A stretch of DNA of 64,000 bases from JAOAPY01 sp038237475 (GCA_038237475.1 JBBRYS010000001.1:62001-126000); one strand, 5' to 3'; positions 34,229 through 44,175 are shown, numbered from the stretch's first letter. The notes: a model not told the origin generated them from the letters alone. A program made the numbers and translations.

Positions 34229-35128
34229 ATGCCCTGGTTTAGCAAGAAAAATAAGCGGATCGAATCAGTTCCGCTCGAAGATCGCGTCGTCAAGACTGAG
34301 AACGTCTTCGTCAAATGCGATGGCTGCGAAGAACATCTGTTCCAGCGCGAGTTGGAAGAGGCCCTGCAGGTCTGTCGACACTGCGGCTACCATTTTCGCA
34401 TCGGCGCCCGCGAACGGCTGGCGATGCTCTACGACGAGGGCAAGTTTGAAGAAATCGACGCTGACGTCATCTCCATCGACCCGCTGTCCTTTGTCGATAC
34501 CAAACCCTACCCCAACCGCTTAAAACAGGCTAAAGAAGCCTCAGGGCTGCCGGAAGCCATTATCAACGCCCGCGGTAAGGTCGGCGAACATGTGGTGTTT
34601 GCCGGCGCGATGGACATGTCATTCATCGGCGGCTCGATGGGTTCAGCGGTCGGCGAAAAAGTAACGCGCCTGATCGAGCATGCCATCGAAGAGGACGCGG
34701 CGGTGATTATCTTCGCAGCCTCAGGTGGCGCGCGCATGCAGGAAGGCACGCTGTCTCTGATGCAGATGGCCAAGATCGCCTCAGCCCTGGCCCAACTTGA
34801 AGAGAAGCGTCTCCCCTTCATCTCTGTGCTTACGGATCCCACTACCGGCGGCGTCACGGCCAGCTTCGCCATGCTGGGTGACATCATCATCGCTGAGCCC
34901 AAAGCACTGATAGGCTTTGCCGGCCCGCGGGTGATCGAACAAACCATCCGGCAAAAACTACCAAAGGACTTTCAGCGCTCAGAGTTCCTGCTGGAGCACG
35001 GGATGCTGGACGCAATCGTGGACCGGCGCGAGCTGCGGGATTTCATTCACAAGACTCTGAACTTCATGATGAATCCTGAAATTCACGCCGAGCTCGCTAG
35101 CGAACGGATGAAACGAGCGGCAAAGTAA
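34229..35128 (+). CDS. accD: Acetyl-CoA carboxylase carboxyltransferase, beta subunit
   Basis: A 299-aa subunit that, with AccA, transfers the carboxyl group from carboxybiotin to acetyl-CoA in fatty-acid synthesis. The N-terminal zinc ribbon is visible as Cys30, Cys33, Cys49 and Cys52. The carboxylase core has FIGGSMGSAVGEK, IIFAASGGARMQEGTLSLMQ and GVTASFAMLGD. Start ATG 34229 begins the conserved MPWFSKK; the ORF is open upstream to 34187 but without similarity. It precedes folC, an accD-folC arrangement also known elsewhere. Confidence 0.95.
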   Translation: MPWFSKKNKRIESVPLEDRVVKTENVFVKCDGCEEHLFQRELEEALQVCRHCGYHFRIGARERLAMLYDEGKFEEIDADVISIDPLSFVDTKPYPNRLKQAKEASGLPEAIINARGKVGEHVVFAGAMDMSFIGGSMGSAVGEKVTRLIEHAIEEDAAVIIFAASGGARMQEGTLSLMQMAKIASALAQLEEKRLPFISVLTDPTTGGVTASFAMLGDIIIAEPKALIGFAGPRVIEQTIRQKLPKDFQRSEFLLEHGMLDAIVDRRELRDFIHKTLNFMMNPEIHAELASERMKRAAK

Positions 35129-35233
35129 CGATTGAGTCCCGAGCCCTTGTTTTGAGCTGCTGTCGCAGACACTTTCAAGAAAACCCAATCGACCTCGACC
35201 AAAGATTTAAAGACCCAGGATTAACTTCTTCCC

Positions 35234-36532
35234 ATGCAGTTTGACGAAGCCCTTCGTTATCTTCTTAGCCTGGGCCACGAAACGCTCACCTTGAAGCTGG
35301 GACTCAGGACCACTGAACTGCTTCTGAACGCACTCGGAGAACCTCAAACAACTTATGCTGCAGTGCAAATTGCCGGAACGAACGGCAAGGGCTCGACTGC
35401 GGTTGTACTCGATTCTATTTGCCGCGCCGCGGGTATCACCACCGGGCTGTACACCTCGCCACATCTGGTAAGCATCACTGAAAGAATTAAAATTTGTGGA
35501 CGGGATATTTTGGAAGCTGCTTTCGCCGAAGCTGTTACTGCAGTGCGCACCGTTGGCGTGCAATTGGTTACTAATAATGAACTGCCGGCGCTACCAACCT
35601 TTTTTGAACACGTAACATCTGCCGCGTTGCTGGCTTTCAAGCAGGCAGGAATTGAGCTCGCGATTTTGGAAACCGGCCTCGGTGGGCGGCTCGATTCGAC
35701 TTCGGTGGCCCAGGCGGAGACGGTCGGCATCACACCCATTGACCTTGACCATCAGGAATATCTGGGCGACACGCTCGCTGAAATTGCAGCAGAGAAAGCT
35801 GCCATTATCAGGCCGGGCACCAAAGCGATCATTGCGCCCCAGGCTCCGGCCGCGCTTGAAGTAATCCTGAAGCGTTGTAAAAGTGTGGGGGTGACTCCGC
35901 TGATCGATGGCTGCGAAGTCGACGTCGTAGAAGCCAAACAGAACGGGAAGCTCGTGGTCACATTTAAGACCGCCGGCGCTACTTACGAAAACGTCCAACC
36001 TGGATTGCGCGGACGGCACCAGCTCACAAACATTTCACTGGCTATCCTGCTGGCAGAAGCATTGCGCGGGCGCGGTTTTGCCATCGACCGCGCAGCAATT
36101 ATCGAGGGCGTACAGCGAGCGACTCATCCAGGGCGGCTCGAGTTCATCGCAGGCGCCCCATCGGTATTGTTTGACGGCGCTCACAACCCGGCTGGCATCC
36201 TGGCGCTGAGGCAATATCTTGATGAATTCGTAGCGCAACCCTTGACCATCGTGTTCGGCGCCATGCGCGAAAAGAATTTGGAAGCGATGGCCGAACTCCT
36301 GTTTCCGCGCGCTCAGCAACTGATTCTCACGAGCCCCGAAAACCCACGCGCAGCCGATGAGGTGTTGCTGCATAAACTGGCGGGGGAAATTAACGAACTG
36401 GAAGTCATAGTTGAACCGTCTGCAAAAAAAGCGATGCTGACGGCGCTGGCCCGGACGCCGCCCCACGGACTTGTTTGCGTGACCGGATCGCTTTACCTAA
36501 TCGGAGAGATCAAGGAAGCACTCTTCAAATAA
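35234..36532 (+). CDS. folC: Folylpolyglutamate synthase/dihydrofolate synthase
   Basis: A 432-aa Mur-ligase-type enzyme that adds Glu to dihydropteroate and extends the polyglutamate tail of folates. The P-loop AGTNGKGST (48-56) is followed by YTSPHLVSITERIKI, LETGLGGRLDSTS and HPGRLEFI..LFDGAHNPAG, the family's folate and Mur motifs. ATG 35234 fits the usual N-terminus. It lies 105 nt downstream of accD. Confidence 0.94.
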   Translation: MQFDEALRYLLSLGHETLTLKLGLRTTELLLNALGEPQTTYAAVQIAGTNGKGSTAVVLDSICRAAGITTGLYTSPHLVSITERIKICGRDILEAAFAEAVTAVRTVGVQLVTNNELPALPTFFEHVTSAALLAFKQAGIELAILETGLGGRLDSTSVAQAETVGITPIDLDHQEYLGDTLAEIAAEKAAIIRPGTKAIIAPQAPAALEVILKRCKSVGVTPLIDGCEVDVVEAKQNGKLVVTFKTAGATYENVQPGLRGRHQLTNISLAILLAEALRGRGFAIDRAAIIEGVQRATHPGRLEFIAGAPSVLFDGAHNPAGILALRQYLDEFVAQPLTIVFGAMREKNLEAMAELLFPRAQQLILTSPENPRAADEVLLHKLAGEINELEVIVEPSAKKAMLTALARTPPHGLVCVTGSLYLIGEIKEALFK

Positions 36533-36587
36533 GGTGGCAGCGCGAAGTGCGTTTGCTAAAAACTGAAGGCCGCCTTAATTTCAAATC

Positions 36588-37166
36588 ATGTCTGAGACTA
36601 ATACTACAGCGCCGCGAATCCTGGACAGCAGGGAAGTTTTTCGGGGCCGAGTCTTCAGTGTGACGGTCGACAAAGTCTGCGAGGGCGACACCACCTATGA
36701 CCGCGATGTGGTCCATCATCCCGGCAGTGCAGTCATCGTGCCTGTATTCGCCGATGGCACGGTGGCGCTGGTGCGGCAGTATCGCCATCCTGCTGTCCGT
36801 TACCTGCTCGAGGCTCCGGCCGGTACGCTTGACAACCGGGAACGACCTGAGGAAGGCGCTGCGCGCGAACTTGAAGAAGAGCTGGGTCTGGTGGCGGACA
36901 AGCTGGTCAAACTAAGCGAGTTCTTTGTTTCTCCCGGTTTTCTGGAAGAAAAGATGTGGGTATTTCTCGCCACTGAACTTCGGGAAACTGCCCAAAGACT
37001 CGAGGACGATGAGCTGATCGAAGTCGTGCGGCTTCCCTTCGCGCGAGCGCTCGAGATGATCAGCGATGGCGAAATTGAAGATGCGAAGACAATAATCGGT
37101 CTCATGCTGGCGGCCCATCATGTCGAGCAGTTCTCCCTGGACGTCATATCCGGCCGTTTAGTTTGA
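36588..37166 (+). CDS. Nudix hydrolase, probably ADP-ribose pyrophosphatase
   Basis: A 192-aa protein with a perfect Nudix box, G79-x5-E85-x7-REL-EEELGL (79-101), which binds the catalytic metals. The preceding LVRQYRHPAVRYLLEAPAGT is typical of the ADP-ribose/ADP-sugar pyrophosphatase branch, which clears toxic ADP-ribose to AMP. The family is certain; the exact substrate is inferred. It is followed at 77 nt by the CPBP gene. Confidence 0.9.
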   Translation: MSETNTTAPRILDSREVFRGRVFSVTVDKVCEGDTTYDRDVVHHPGSAVIVPVFADGTVALVRQYRHPAVRYLLEAPAGTLDNRERPEEGAARELEEELGLVADKLVKLSEFFVSPGFLEEKMWVFLATELRETAQRLEDDELIEVVRLPFARALEMISDGEIEDAKTIIGLMLAAHHVEQFSLDVISGRLV

Positions 37167-37243
37167 GGAAAACTCTTATGGCCATGTGTCCGCATTGACC
37201 AAAGTTGACCGTCTCGCAGTGACTCCCCTACACTGACCTTACA

Positions 37244-38212
37244 GTGCAAACACCAGAAGAATTCGCGCTAACTAATGCGCACGAATTGAACTCACCGTTA
37301 GAGCAGCAGCTTCCATTATCAGCGACCATCGATCCCGACGATCCTCCCTGGGGAGTGCCGATGGCGCTGCTTGTGTTCGTGGTAAGTTTTTTCCTGTTGG
37401 CCATGGCCTCGGTTGTGTTCCTGCTGCCGTATGCAGTTAAACGCGGGATTACACCAGGTACACCGGACTACGCGCGCGTGCTCTCGGAATTCGCCTTGAA
37501 GGATCCCACCGCAGTTTTTTTACAGGTTCTCTCAACTGCGCCCGCGCACTTACTAACTCTGCTGGTGATATGGTTGGTAGTCACCAGAATTGGCCGCCGA
37601 CCATTTTGGAAAACGCTCGGCTGGGACTGGGGAAAATATTTTGGCCTCTGGTCCAGTCTTGGCCTCGGTGCAGCGTTGTTTGTGACGAGCAGCGCAGTGG
37701 CTCACTTTCTCGGAGGCGATAAGCTCACGCCTTTGGAGCAGGTCATCAACAGCTCGGCAGCCACACGTTACACGATTGCGGCACTCGCTACTTTAACGGC
37801 GCCGCTGGTTGAAGAATTAGTTTTCCGCGGCATCTTGTACTCTGCCTTGCAGCGACTGCTGGCTCGGGTCTCCTCGCTGCTAACCGGCGCAACCGAGGGA
37901 TTAAAAACTCGGCAGAATTTGATTGGGAAAATCGGTGCAGTGTTGCTGGTGACACTGCTTTTTGCGGGCCTTCATGTGCCCCAGTATCAAACTAACTATG
38001 GAGTCATCGCCGCGATTTCGTTGCTCAGTCTGAGTCTGACGCTAATTCGCGCCGTGTCGGGTAGACTGCTGCCCTGTTACATCGTGCACCTCGTTTTCAA
38101 CAGCATCCAGTCTGTCATCATCATCTGGCAGGGACAGATTCCCGTAGTTCCACCGGACCGTGCGGCGCTAATGTTTCTGCCGTTACTGCGGGCTCTGCAT
38201 CCATTTATTTAA
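37244..38212 (+). CDS. CPBP-family intramembrane metalloprotease
   Basis: A 322-aa membrane protein of the Rce1/CaaX-like (CPBP) family. The catalytic motif EExxxR is E190-E191-L-V-F-R195, with further conserved His244 (GLHVPQY) and His282/Asn286 (HLVFNS). About eight hydrophobic segments are visible. It starts at GTG 37244; a shorter start at Met40 is possible but would drop a hydrophilic N-tail. Substrates are unknown. Its stop is 3 nt from the next gene's ATG, so the two are likely one transcription unit. Confidence 0.87.
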   Translation: MQTPEEFALTNAHELNSPLEQQLPLSATIDPDDPPWGVPMALLVFVVSFFLLAMASVVFLLPYAVKRGITPGTPDYARVLSEFALKDPTAVFLQVLSTAPAHLLTLLVIWLVVTRIGRRPFWKTLGWDWGKYFGLWSSLGLGAALFVTSSAVAHFLGGDKLTPLEQVINSSAATRYTIAALATLTAPLVEELVFRGILYSALQRLLARVSSLLTGATEGLKTRQNLIGKIGAVLLVTLLFAGLHVPQYQTNYGVIAAISLLSLSLTLIRAVSGRLLPCYIVHLVFNSIQSVIIIWQGQIPVVPPDRAALMFLPLLRALHPFI

Positions 38213-38215
38213 AAC

Positions 38216-39703
38216 ATGTCGTACGAAGTAGTCGTCGTTGGTGGCGGAATCGGTGGCCTGACAACCGCTGCTCTGCTGGCGGCTCGCGGACTGAATGTCT
38301 GTTTAGTGGAAAGACAACCGGAGCTCGGCGGCTGTCTGGTTCCCTTTGAAAAGTTTGGCTACAGCTTTGAAAATGGGGCTGGGCTTTTCGCCCTTTGGGG
38401 CCCGGGCGATATCCACGAGAAAATTTTTTCCGAGCTGCAGCTGGCCCCTCCGGCAGTCAGACCTCTCCCTGCTGCATACACCGTGCGAGCGCCTGGCGAT
38501 TACGAAATCGCAATTGTCTCTGACTGGAATCAATTTTCGACAAATCTGCAAACAGCATTTCCGGAGTGTGCCCGGCGCGTTCTTGCCTTCTACGAGAAGG
38601 CTGAGGAGCTGGGATCCAAACTCCTCGACTCCATCCAGCGCGTGCCGGATCTGCGCAGTGGAAGTTTAAGTAATCTGGTACGGGCCACCTTTCCCAATCT
38701 ACGAGCGGCAGCCCAAATAAAAAGTTTGGCTGGGGATAACACGGCGCAGCACCTGGGTGATGTTTCGTTGCGCTGCAGACGTTTTATCAATGCACAGCTC
38801 CAGACACTTGGGCAGTGCTCGGCTGAAGATTGCGCTTATCTTTACGCCTGCATCGTGTTTGCGCTGCGGCGCCGTGGCTGGTTTGAAATACCTGGGGGCG
38901 GCGCTGCCCTTACTCTTTCGCTCGCTGACTCGCTGAGAAAAAGCGGCGGGACCATTCGCCTGAATTCTCCGGCGCTGCGTCTCGCCTACGACTCAAACGG
39001 AGCTGCAGTTGGCGTACAGCTCTTGAGTGGCGAGACTATTCATGCAACGCGCGCGGTGGTCAGCAATCTGACAGTGTGGGATACCTACGGAAAACTGGCC
39101 GGACCGGATCACACACCGCTCGAGTTGAGAATGCAGCTCAAGAGTGTCGGGGGCCGGGGCTCGTATCAGGCCTTTCTCGGCATACCTGAACCGGTCGCGG
39201 AACGATTCACAGTGAATCGCATCATCGCGCTCGCTGATGGTGCGACCGATAACGTCGAAGCGCGACACTTAACCTTCAGTCTGGCTTCGCGAGCTGATCC
39301 GCGCGGCCCGGCAGGCATGCGTGCGGCGACGGTGCAATGCTCTACCGACGTCGACGAGTGGTTCACATATCATCAGGACGAGAGCGAGCACGAGCAGCAG
39401 GACCAGGCAATGCTTGAAAAGGTTTGGTCGCGACTTCGCATTGCCCTGCCCGAGCTGGACGATTCCGTTGAAGTGATCGAGACCGCAACGCCCCGAACCT
39501 GGTATGAAAATACACGCCGGAAGCTGGGCATGGTCGGGGGTCTGGGCCAGGCGCTAGCCTTCTTTGGTTCACATTCATTCAGCAGCAACTCGCCGATTCC
39601 CAAACTTTTCCTGGTTGGCGACACGGTTTTTCCAGGAGCCGGCGTAGCCGCTGTCAGCACTTCAGCTCTGATAGTCGCCAATAAGGTCGCCCCAAAACCG
39701 TAA
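38216..39703 (+). CDS. Phytoene desaturase/CrtISO-like FAD-dependent oxidoreductase
   Basis: A 495-aa flavoprotein. The N-terminal Rossmann motif VVVGGGIGGLTTAALLAARG and the following VERQPELGG fit the CrtI/carotenoid isomerase group of the amine-oxidase superfamily. The C-terminal FLVGDTVFPGAGVAAVSTSA is the matching FAD-binding end. The group oxidises or isomerises carotenoids and related polyenes or retinoids. No phytoene synthase is nearby, so the substrate is open. It is coupled to the CPBP gene. Confidence 0.85.
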   Translation: MSYEVVVVGGGIGGLTTAALLAARGLNVCLVERQPELGGCLVPFEKFGYSFENGAGLFALWGPGDIHEKIFSELQLAPPAVRPLPAAYTVRAPGDYEIAIVSDWNQFSTNLQTAFPECARRVLAFYEKAEELGSKLLDSIQRVPDLRSGSLSNLVRATFPNLRAAAQIKSLAGDNTAQHLGDVSLRCRRFINAQLQTLGQCSAEDCAYLYACIVFALRRRGWFEIPGGGAALTLSLADSLRKSGGTIRLNSPALRLAYDSNGAAVGVQLLSGETIHATRAVVSNLTVWDTYGKLAGPDHTPLELRMQLKSVGGRGSYQAFLGIPEPVAERFTVNRIIALADGATDNVEARHLTFSLASRADPRGPAGMRAATVQCSTDVDEWFTYHQDESEHEQQDQAMLEKVWSRLRIALPELDDSVEVIETATPRTWYENTRRKLGMVGGLGQALAFFGSHSFSSNSPIPKLFLVGDTVFPGAGVAAVSTSALIVANKVAPKP

Positions 39704-39797
39704 TCCCCGCTACACCAATTAAACCATTTACCGCGGAAATGAGAAAAGCGTATAGTGTCTGCGGGCAGCGTACAATTTTCGCCTCGGAGATCCTGAA

Positions 39798-40172
39798 ATG
39801 TACATTACAATCGATGAAACGGATCGGCGGCCCTTCTATCGGCAGGTCGTAGACGAGATTAAGTCTTTAATTGCACGGGGGGAATTGTTAGAGGGGACCT
39901 CGCTGCCCCCGGTGCGGCAGGTGGCAGCCGATCTGGGAGTGAACCTGAACACGATAGCGTTTGCTTATCGAAAATTGCAGCAGGAGGGGTTAATCCGAAT
40001 CAAGCATGGTTCGGGAGCCATCGTGACTTCACGCGTGCTGACAGAAAAATCAAATGAGCATTTGCGCGCGCAGCTTTCCACCGCGCTTACACAACTGGTG
40101 CTGGCTGGATTAAAGCGGCCCGAGATCAAAACGCTGGTGGAGGGAGAGCTGAATCAACTACTGAAGCAATGA
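39798..40172 (+). CDS. GntR-family regulator, YtrA-like
   Basis: A 124-aa regulator of the short YtrA type: an N-terminal winged helix (PFYRQVVDEIKSLIARGELL, then LPPVRQVAADLGVNLNTIAF as recognition helix) and a short C-terminal dimerisation segment with no ligand domain. YtrA members usually control an adjacent ABC transporter, but none is next to it here. GGAGATCCTGAA sits before the start. The downstream FecR gene converges on it, so its target is unclear. Confidence 0.9.
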   Translation: MYITIDETDRRPFYRQVVDEIKSLIARGELLEGTSLPPVRQVAADLGVNLNTIAFAYRKLQQEGLIRIKHGSGAIVTSRVLTEKSNEHLRAQLSTALTQLVLAGLKRPEIKTLVEGELNQLLKQ

Positions 40173-40177
40173 CCGGC

Positions 40178-41278
40178 TTAAGGAATTCTTTGATATTGCC
40201 GGTTGTGGACGCCGTCGGGACTAATGGAAGTGTTACGACCACTATCAGCCGCTGGAGCTGGGCCAACGCCTGGGCCTGATCCCCCGTTGGTTGGACTGGG
40301 GCCGATGCCTGGAGCTGGGCCTGAACCTCCACTACTCGATCCGGGCGCGACTCCTACACTGGGGCCCTGGGAAAAAATTTGCTGCCGGGCAATATCATAG
40401 TGATAGAGACGGTCCCAGGAGCATCCGCATTGAAACGATCGCGCGTAGACCGCTCCATAAGGCGAGCCCCAGCCGCTGCTAAATGGCATAAACGTGTAGC
40501 AACTGTAGGTAGGATTGAATAACCAAATTCCGGTGCTGCGCGCCGAGAAACTAGCCCACCAATACTCATCCAGGCCGGAAACAAAAGCTTTCAAAGTGCT
40601 GGGGGCGAGTTTATTATTCGCCAGCGCGACCATCCCAGCTCGCTCTTTGCTCCAGGTATCCAGCTCGTCCTTCTGCTTATCCGTTTTTGTTAAGCGGGCC
40701 ATCGAGACTGCGGTGCTGCTGAAAACGACTTTATTACCTTCCTTGACTTTGGTGTGCGTGTTGGCAAGCATCACGCGCCCTTTTTTCACGAACAGTTCCG
40801 TAGTGTCACCGGGTATGACATTCACGCGATAGAGGCCACGTCTAACTATGATCATCTTCGCGTGCGGCGTGGTGATATTGATAGCCAGCTCGGTTTCGTC
40901 GGCGCCGGCCGCCTCGATGATGGCCGTTCCTCTTACTAATCGCACTTCTAGATTTTCAAGTGAGTTATCCGTGAGCTCGAATTCTGAATTCTCGCCGATG
41001 CGAAGATAGGAGCCGGGATTCAGCAACATTTCGACCCGGCCGTCTGAGGCGGTCTTCACGACATCACCAGCCTTTAAGTCGTCTGTGACGTTCAGCAGCG
41101 ACCAGTCGCCTCCGCGAAAGGCTTTGATCTCAGCGCGGCCAGTCACGGCGTTGATGCCGCCGGCTCTGGCCGAAATCACAAATTTTTCCCGGTTTTGGGC
41201 GTTCAGGACAAGACAAGCCGAAAGAATGAGAGCAAATGTAGCAATGGCGAGAGTGACTGAAGTGAAACTATGCTTCAT
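40178..41278 (-). CDS. FecR-domain exported protein
   Basis: A 366-aa protein with a signal peptide (MKHSFTSVTLAIATFALILS...) and a FecR/LysM-like beta domain (about 40-190) containing WSLLNVTDDLKAGDVVKTAS and GSYLRIGENSEFEL. Such domains occur in sensory and structural exported proteins in Acidobacteriota; no sigma-factor or TonB partner is adjacent. The C-terminal about 70 residues are Gly/Pro/Ser-rich and probably disordered. A central motif with CYTFMPFSSGWGSPYG, CGCSW and YYDIARQQ has several aromatic residues. Role unknown. Confidence 0.8.
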   Translation of the reverse strand: MKHSFTSVTLAIATFALILSACLVLNAQNREKFVISARAGGINAVTGRAEIKAFRGGDWSLLNVTDDLKAGDVVKTASDGRVEMLLNPGSYLRIGENSEFELTDNSLENLEVRLVRGTAIIEAAGADETELAINITTPHAKMIIVRRGLYRVNVIPGDTTELFVKKGRVMLANTHTKVKEGNKVVFSSTAVSMARLTKTDKQKDELDTWSKERAGMVALANNKLAPSTLKAFVSGLDEYWWASFSARSTGIWLFNPTYSCYTFMPFSSGWGSPYGAVYARSFQCGCSWDRLYHYDIARQQIFSQGPSVGVAPGSSSGGSGPAPGIGPSPTNGGSGPGVGPAPAADSGRNTSISPDGVHNRQYQRIP

Positions 41279-41421
41279 CGAAATCTCTCCTTGACGCTTC
41301 GGATGGCCGCTTGGTTTGCAGCCATTATAGACCTCTCATTTGTATTTACAAGCTTATTACTCGTTACTGGAAATGGCCCTAATGCAATCCGATCATGGGT
41401 GTTCGAGCGAATCGCCTACTT

Positions 41422-42462
41422 TTACTTTTGTGTGGTAGATGCCAGCGAAGGTGAGTAATACCCGCTACGAGTGCGAGCGGTCAGGTCAGGACGATCAACC
41501 AAACCGACACTGATACGGTGCCACTTCCCATCCCGCTTGTTGTCCAGTGGATGGTAGCCAAGACTATATACCGTTCCCAGAGCGCTGATGATCTGTTCAT
41601 AAACATTATCCAGGTCTGACACACGTCTCGCTTGACGAACCTCAGTGCCGCTGATGGCGGCCAGTTGTGCCAACTGCTCGCGGGCTATTTTGTAGGCGCC
41701 GGCCGCTGTTTGATGGCGTTTGATTTCCTCCGGCTCTGTATCGAGATATACCGGAAAGATAAGAGCATCGGAGTGGGCTGCGATGTTGGTCAACTCTGCA
41801 AACGTAGTTTGAGAGCCATCCCCGTCGACGTCCGGCAGCGCATTATCAACTCCATCAGTCATGACGACCAGGGCCGTCCGCCGCGCTGACTGAGCGGGAT
41901 GGATCACTGATTCGTACACAAAGCGCAGGGCATCCCAGAAACTGGTGCCGCCCCGTGGTTTTTCTATCTGGTCAATGGCGCTCAGCAGTTGCTTGTGATC
42001 CGAAGTTAGCGACGAAACTACTTCGATCTCATCGCTAAAGGTCACAATCGAGATTCGATCCAGCGGGCGTGCGGCCTGGACAAAACGCTTTGACGACTTG
42101 CGAATGAGTTTTAATTTGTCTGCCGTCGACCCGGAGAGATCGAGCAGCAGCACTAAATCGAACGGCGCATCCGTAGTTTCAAAGAAAGTAATCTCCTGAG
42201 GCGAGCCATCGTCCAGCACTCTGAAATCCCGCTGCTGCAAATTGGTCGGATGCTGGAGAGGGTTGTGACTGAGCACACTGACCTGTAGGTTTACTAAGTC
42301 AGAATCGATCCGGAGAGTATCACTAGTATCAACACACTGGGCTGGAGCGGGCAGCGCTGGAATTAACAGCGCTGCGATCGGCAATATCAGGCCGGAGAAA
42401 ATTCCAGCTGCAAAGCTGCGGAGCCCTCTGGATCTCATAGGTCTGGTGCGGTCAGTTCGCAT
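41422..42462 (-). CDS. VWFA-related Acidobacterial-domain protein, exported (short)
   Basis: An approximately 346-aa exported protein with a von Willebrand A domain. The MIDAS motif is intact in LLLDLSGSTAD, with later VMTDGVDNA and a matching Thr region. It closely resembles the next gene's C-terminal domain (VDSQLV..., FRVLDDGSPQEITFFETTDA), so the two are paralogues. The signal peptide is LRSFAAGIFSGLILPIAALL. The start is uncertain: ATG 42471, 42462 and 42438 all fit, and the first two overlap the upstream stop. It is third in the pilT operon. VWFA domains often mediate adhesion. Confidence 0.85.
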   Translation of the reverse strand: MRTDRTRPMRSRGLRSFAAGIFSGLILPIAALLIPALPAPAQCVDTSDTLRIDSDLVNLQVSVLSHNPLQHPTNLQQRDFRVLDDGSPQEITFFETTDAPFDLVLLLDLSGSTADKLKLIRKSSKRFVQAARPLDRISIVTFSDEIEVVSSLTSDHKQLLSAIDQIEKPRGGTSFWDALRFVYESVIHPAQSARRTALVVMTDGVDNALPDVDGDGSQTTFAELTNIAAHSDALIFPVYLDTEPEEIKRHQTAAGAYKIAREQLAQLAAISGTEVRQARRVSDLDNVYEQIISALGTVYSLGYHPLDNKRDGKWHRISVGLVDRPDLTARTRSGYYSPSLASTTQK

Positions 42463-44158
42463 AGTAGCCATGTTTGCCACGCGCGACGGCGTTAGTCCGG
42501 CTGACGTTGACGCGGATGGCGCGCCATTTGCCATCTCTATTTTTATTCAAAGGCCGGTAGGCGAGACTGTAAACTGTTCCCAGATCTGCGACCACACGCT
42601 CATAAGCGCCGGCAAGATCTTCCAGGCTTTCTACTTCGTAATACAAGCCGCCGCCGGTGTCAGCCATTTCTTTCATGCGATCTTCGCCCTGATCGAATGC
42701 TTCCGGTTGTGTGTCCTGCGGATTTAATGCTTCGTAATATGTATTTAACCAAAGCGTGTACAAGACGCCGTCAAATTCCCGGATAGCGTTCAGAAATTCC
42801 GCGTAAGGTATTCTCGAACCTTCTCCCTGCACGCCTTCAATGCTGCCATCCAGGCCGTCGCTCATCATCAAGATCGCCGCACGCCGGGAATTTTTAGTCT
42901 CGCGCGCGATCTCAGCCATCGCAAAATTGCCCGCATCGTAGAGTTTCGTATCCCCAGCAGCAGTGTCAATCGCATTGACCCTTTGCCGCAGGAGTTGCCG
43001 ATCCAAAGTCAGCGGCGACACCACGATCGGTTGGCCCGCAAACGTAATAATCGCAATCCGGTCCGAAGGACGAGCAGCATCGACAAACCGGCGCGCAGCG
43101 GCGCGAATAAGACGAACCACATCGCGGGTAGATCCCGACAGGTCAATTACTAATACCAAATCGAAAGGCGCGCTTGAGGAATCAAAGTGGACCAGCTTTT
43201 GTTCAATGTCATTCTCATAAAGCCTGAAGTCGCGCTCAGTCAGGCCCACTAGTCCCCGACTGGTCGAGCGATCAACCACGCTTAGATTCAAGGTGACCAG
43301 TTGCGAATCAACTCGCACTACATCGCCCTCGTCAACTTCTTCAATTGCAGCCTGATTTGCCGGAGTGCCGGCTGCCGGCAGCGCTGGCTCGCCTGGTCGC
43401 AGTTCAGGTTCGTTCCTGCCCGCCAGGGCCGGCAGGCTGGTACCAGTTCGTGAGTTGAGGAAGATGTCCCCGCTCTGACTGTTGGCCCTCAGCACAGTCG
43501 TTCCGGCGCCAAAGCGCGAGCGATAGTCATGTGAGTCGGTCGCGCCGGGCGGTCCGATTTGTGAACGCACGAGTCCAAGTGTCGACCTCGCGATGATGTC
43601 TGCGTCCAGTGTTCCTTCGAGATTAAGTTGAATGGCGCCGCTCCCAGTGGTCAGGGACAGCGAGGAAGGTAAGCCGCGGCCTAAGATAGTTCCCTGCCCG
43701 GTCACAATCTCAGCCTTCGCATTCGCCGGCAGGGTCAAATTCAGATGTATTTGCTGAGCGCCCGGTGGTCGAACGACGGAGATGGAAAGCAAGCCGCGTC
43801 TTGTCTCGATGACAACCGGTGAGCTTTCCGCCCCGCTGTTGGGCAGCTCGCTGCCGTTAGTGGGCTCCCAAGTGGCCGAGACGAGAATGTCCTTTTGACT
43901 GCCAACTAAAATGCTGATGTTCCCGAACTGGTTTTCCACACGCAGTTGCCCATTTGCGGGTAACTCAACCCGAATTTCTGCAGCGGGTGCGGAACGCGCC
44001 GATGGTGTTTGCGGGAAAGAGATCAGTACCAGGGCAATGATCAAAAAGGCCGAACTTCTCAGGTAATTGAAGCAGTGGTCACGGCGCAGCGATGGGCATA
44101 CGGGCGTCGTTTGCCTGAGCGTCGGGAGAGATGCTTCCAGGGCGCCGAATAATTGCAT
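42452..44158 (-). CDS. DUF4097-like plus VWFA-related exported protein
   Basis: A 568-aa protein. A hydrophobic signal (AFLIIALVLISF) is followed by a beta-rich segment (about 60-220; GQLRVENQFGNISILVG, then the tandem TTGSGAIQLNLEG, FGAGTTVLRANSQSGDIFLN), which resembles DUF4097-type beta-helix domains. The VWFA-related domain follows (about 290-565) with MIDAS LVIDLSGSTRD and MMSDGLDGS. ATG 44158 is chosen because GGAAGGGCAAT precedes it; a TTG at 44179 overlaps pilT. It lies between pilT and the shorter VWFA gene in one operon, suggesting a surface role. Confidence 0.83.
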   Translation of the reverse strand: MQLFGALEASLPTLRQTTPVCPSLRRDHCFNYLRSSAFLIIALVLISFPQTPSARSAPAAEIRVELPANGQLRVENQFGNISILVGSQKDILVSATWEPTNGSELPNSGAESSPVVIETRRGLLSISVVRPPGAQQIHLNLTLPANAKAEIVTGQGTILGRGLPSSLSLTTGSGAIQLNLEGTLDADIIARSTLGLVRSQIGPPGATDSHDYRSRFGAGTTVLRANSQSGDIFLNSRTGTSLPALAGRNEPELRPGEPALPAAGTPANQAAIEEVDEGDVVRVDSQLVTLNLSVVDRSTSRGLVGLTERDFRLYENDIEQKLVHFDSSSAPFDLVLVIDLSGSTRDVVRLIRAAARRFVDAARPSDRIAIITFAGQPIVVSPLTLDRQLLRQRVNAIDTAAGDTKLYDAGNFAMAEIARETKNSRRAAILMMSDGLDGSIEGVQGEGSRIPYAEFLNAIREFDGVLYTLWLNTYYEALNPQDTQPEAFDQGEDRMKEMADTGGGLYYEVESLEDLAGAYERVVADLGTVYSLAYRPLNKNRDGKWRAIRVNVSRTNAVARGKHGYYAN

Positions 44159-44175
44159 ATTGCCCTTCCAAGATT

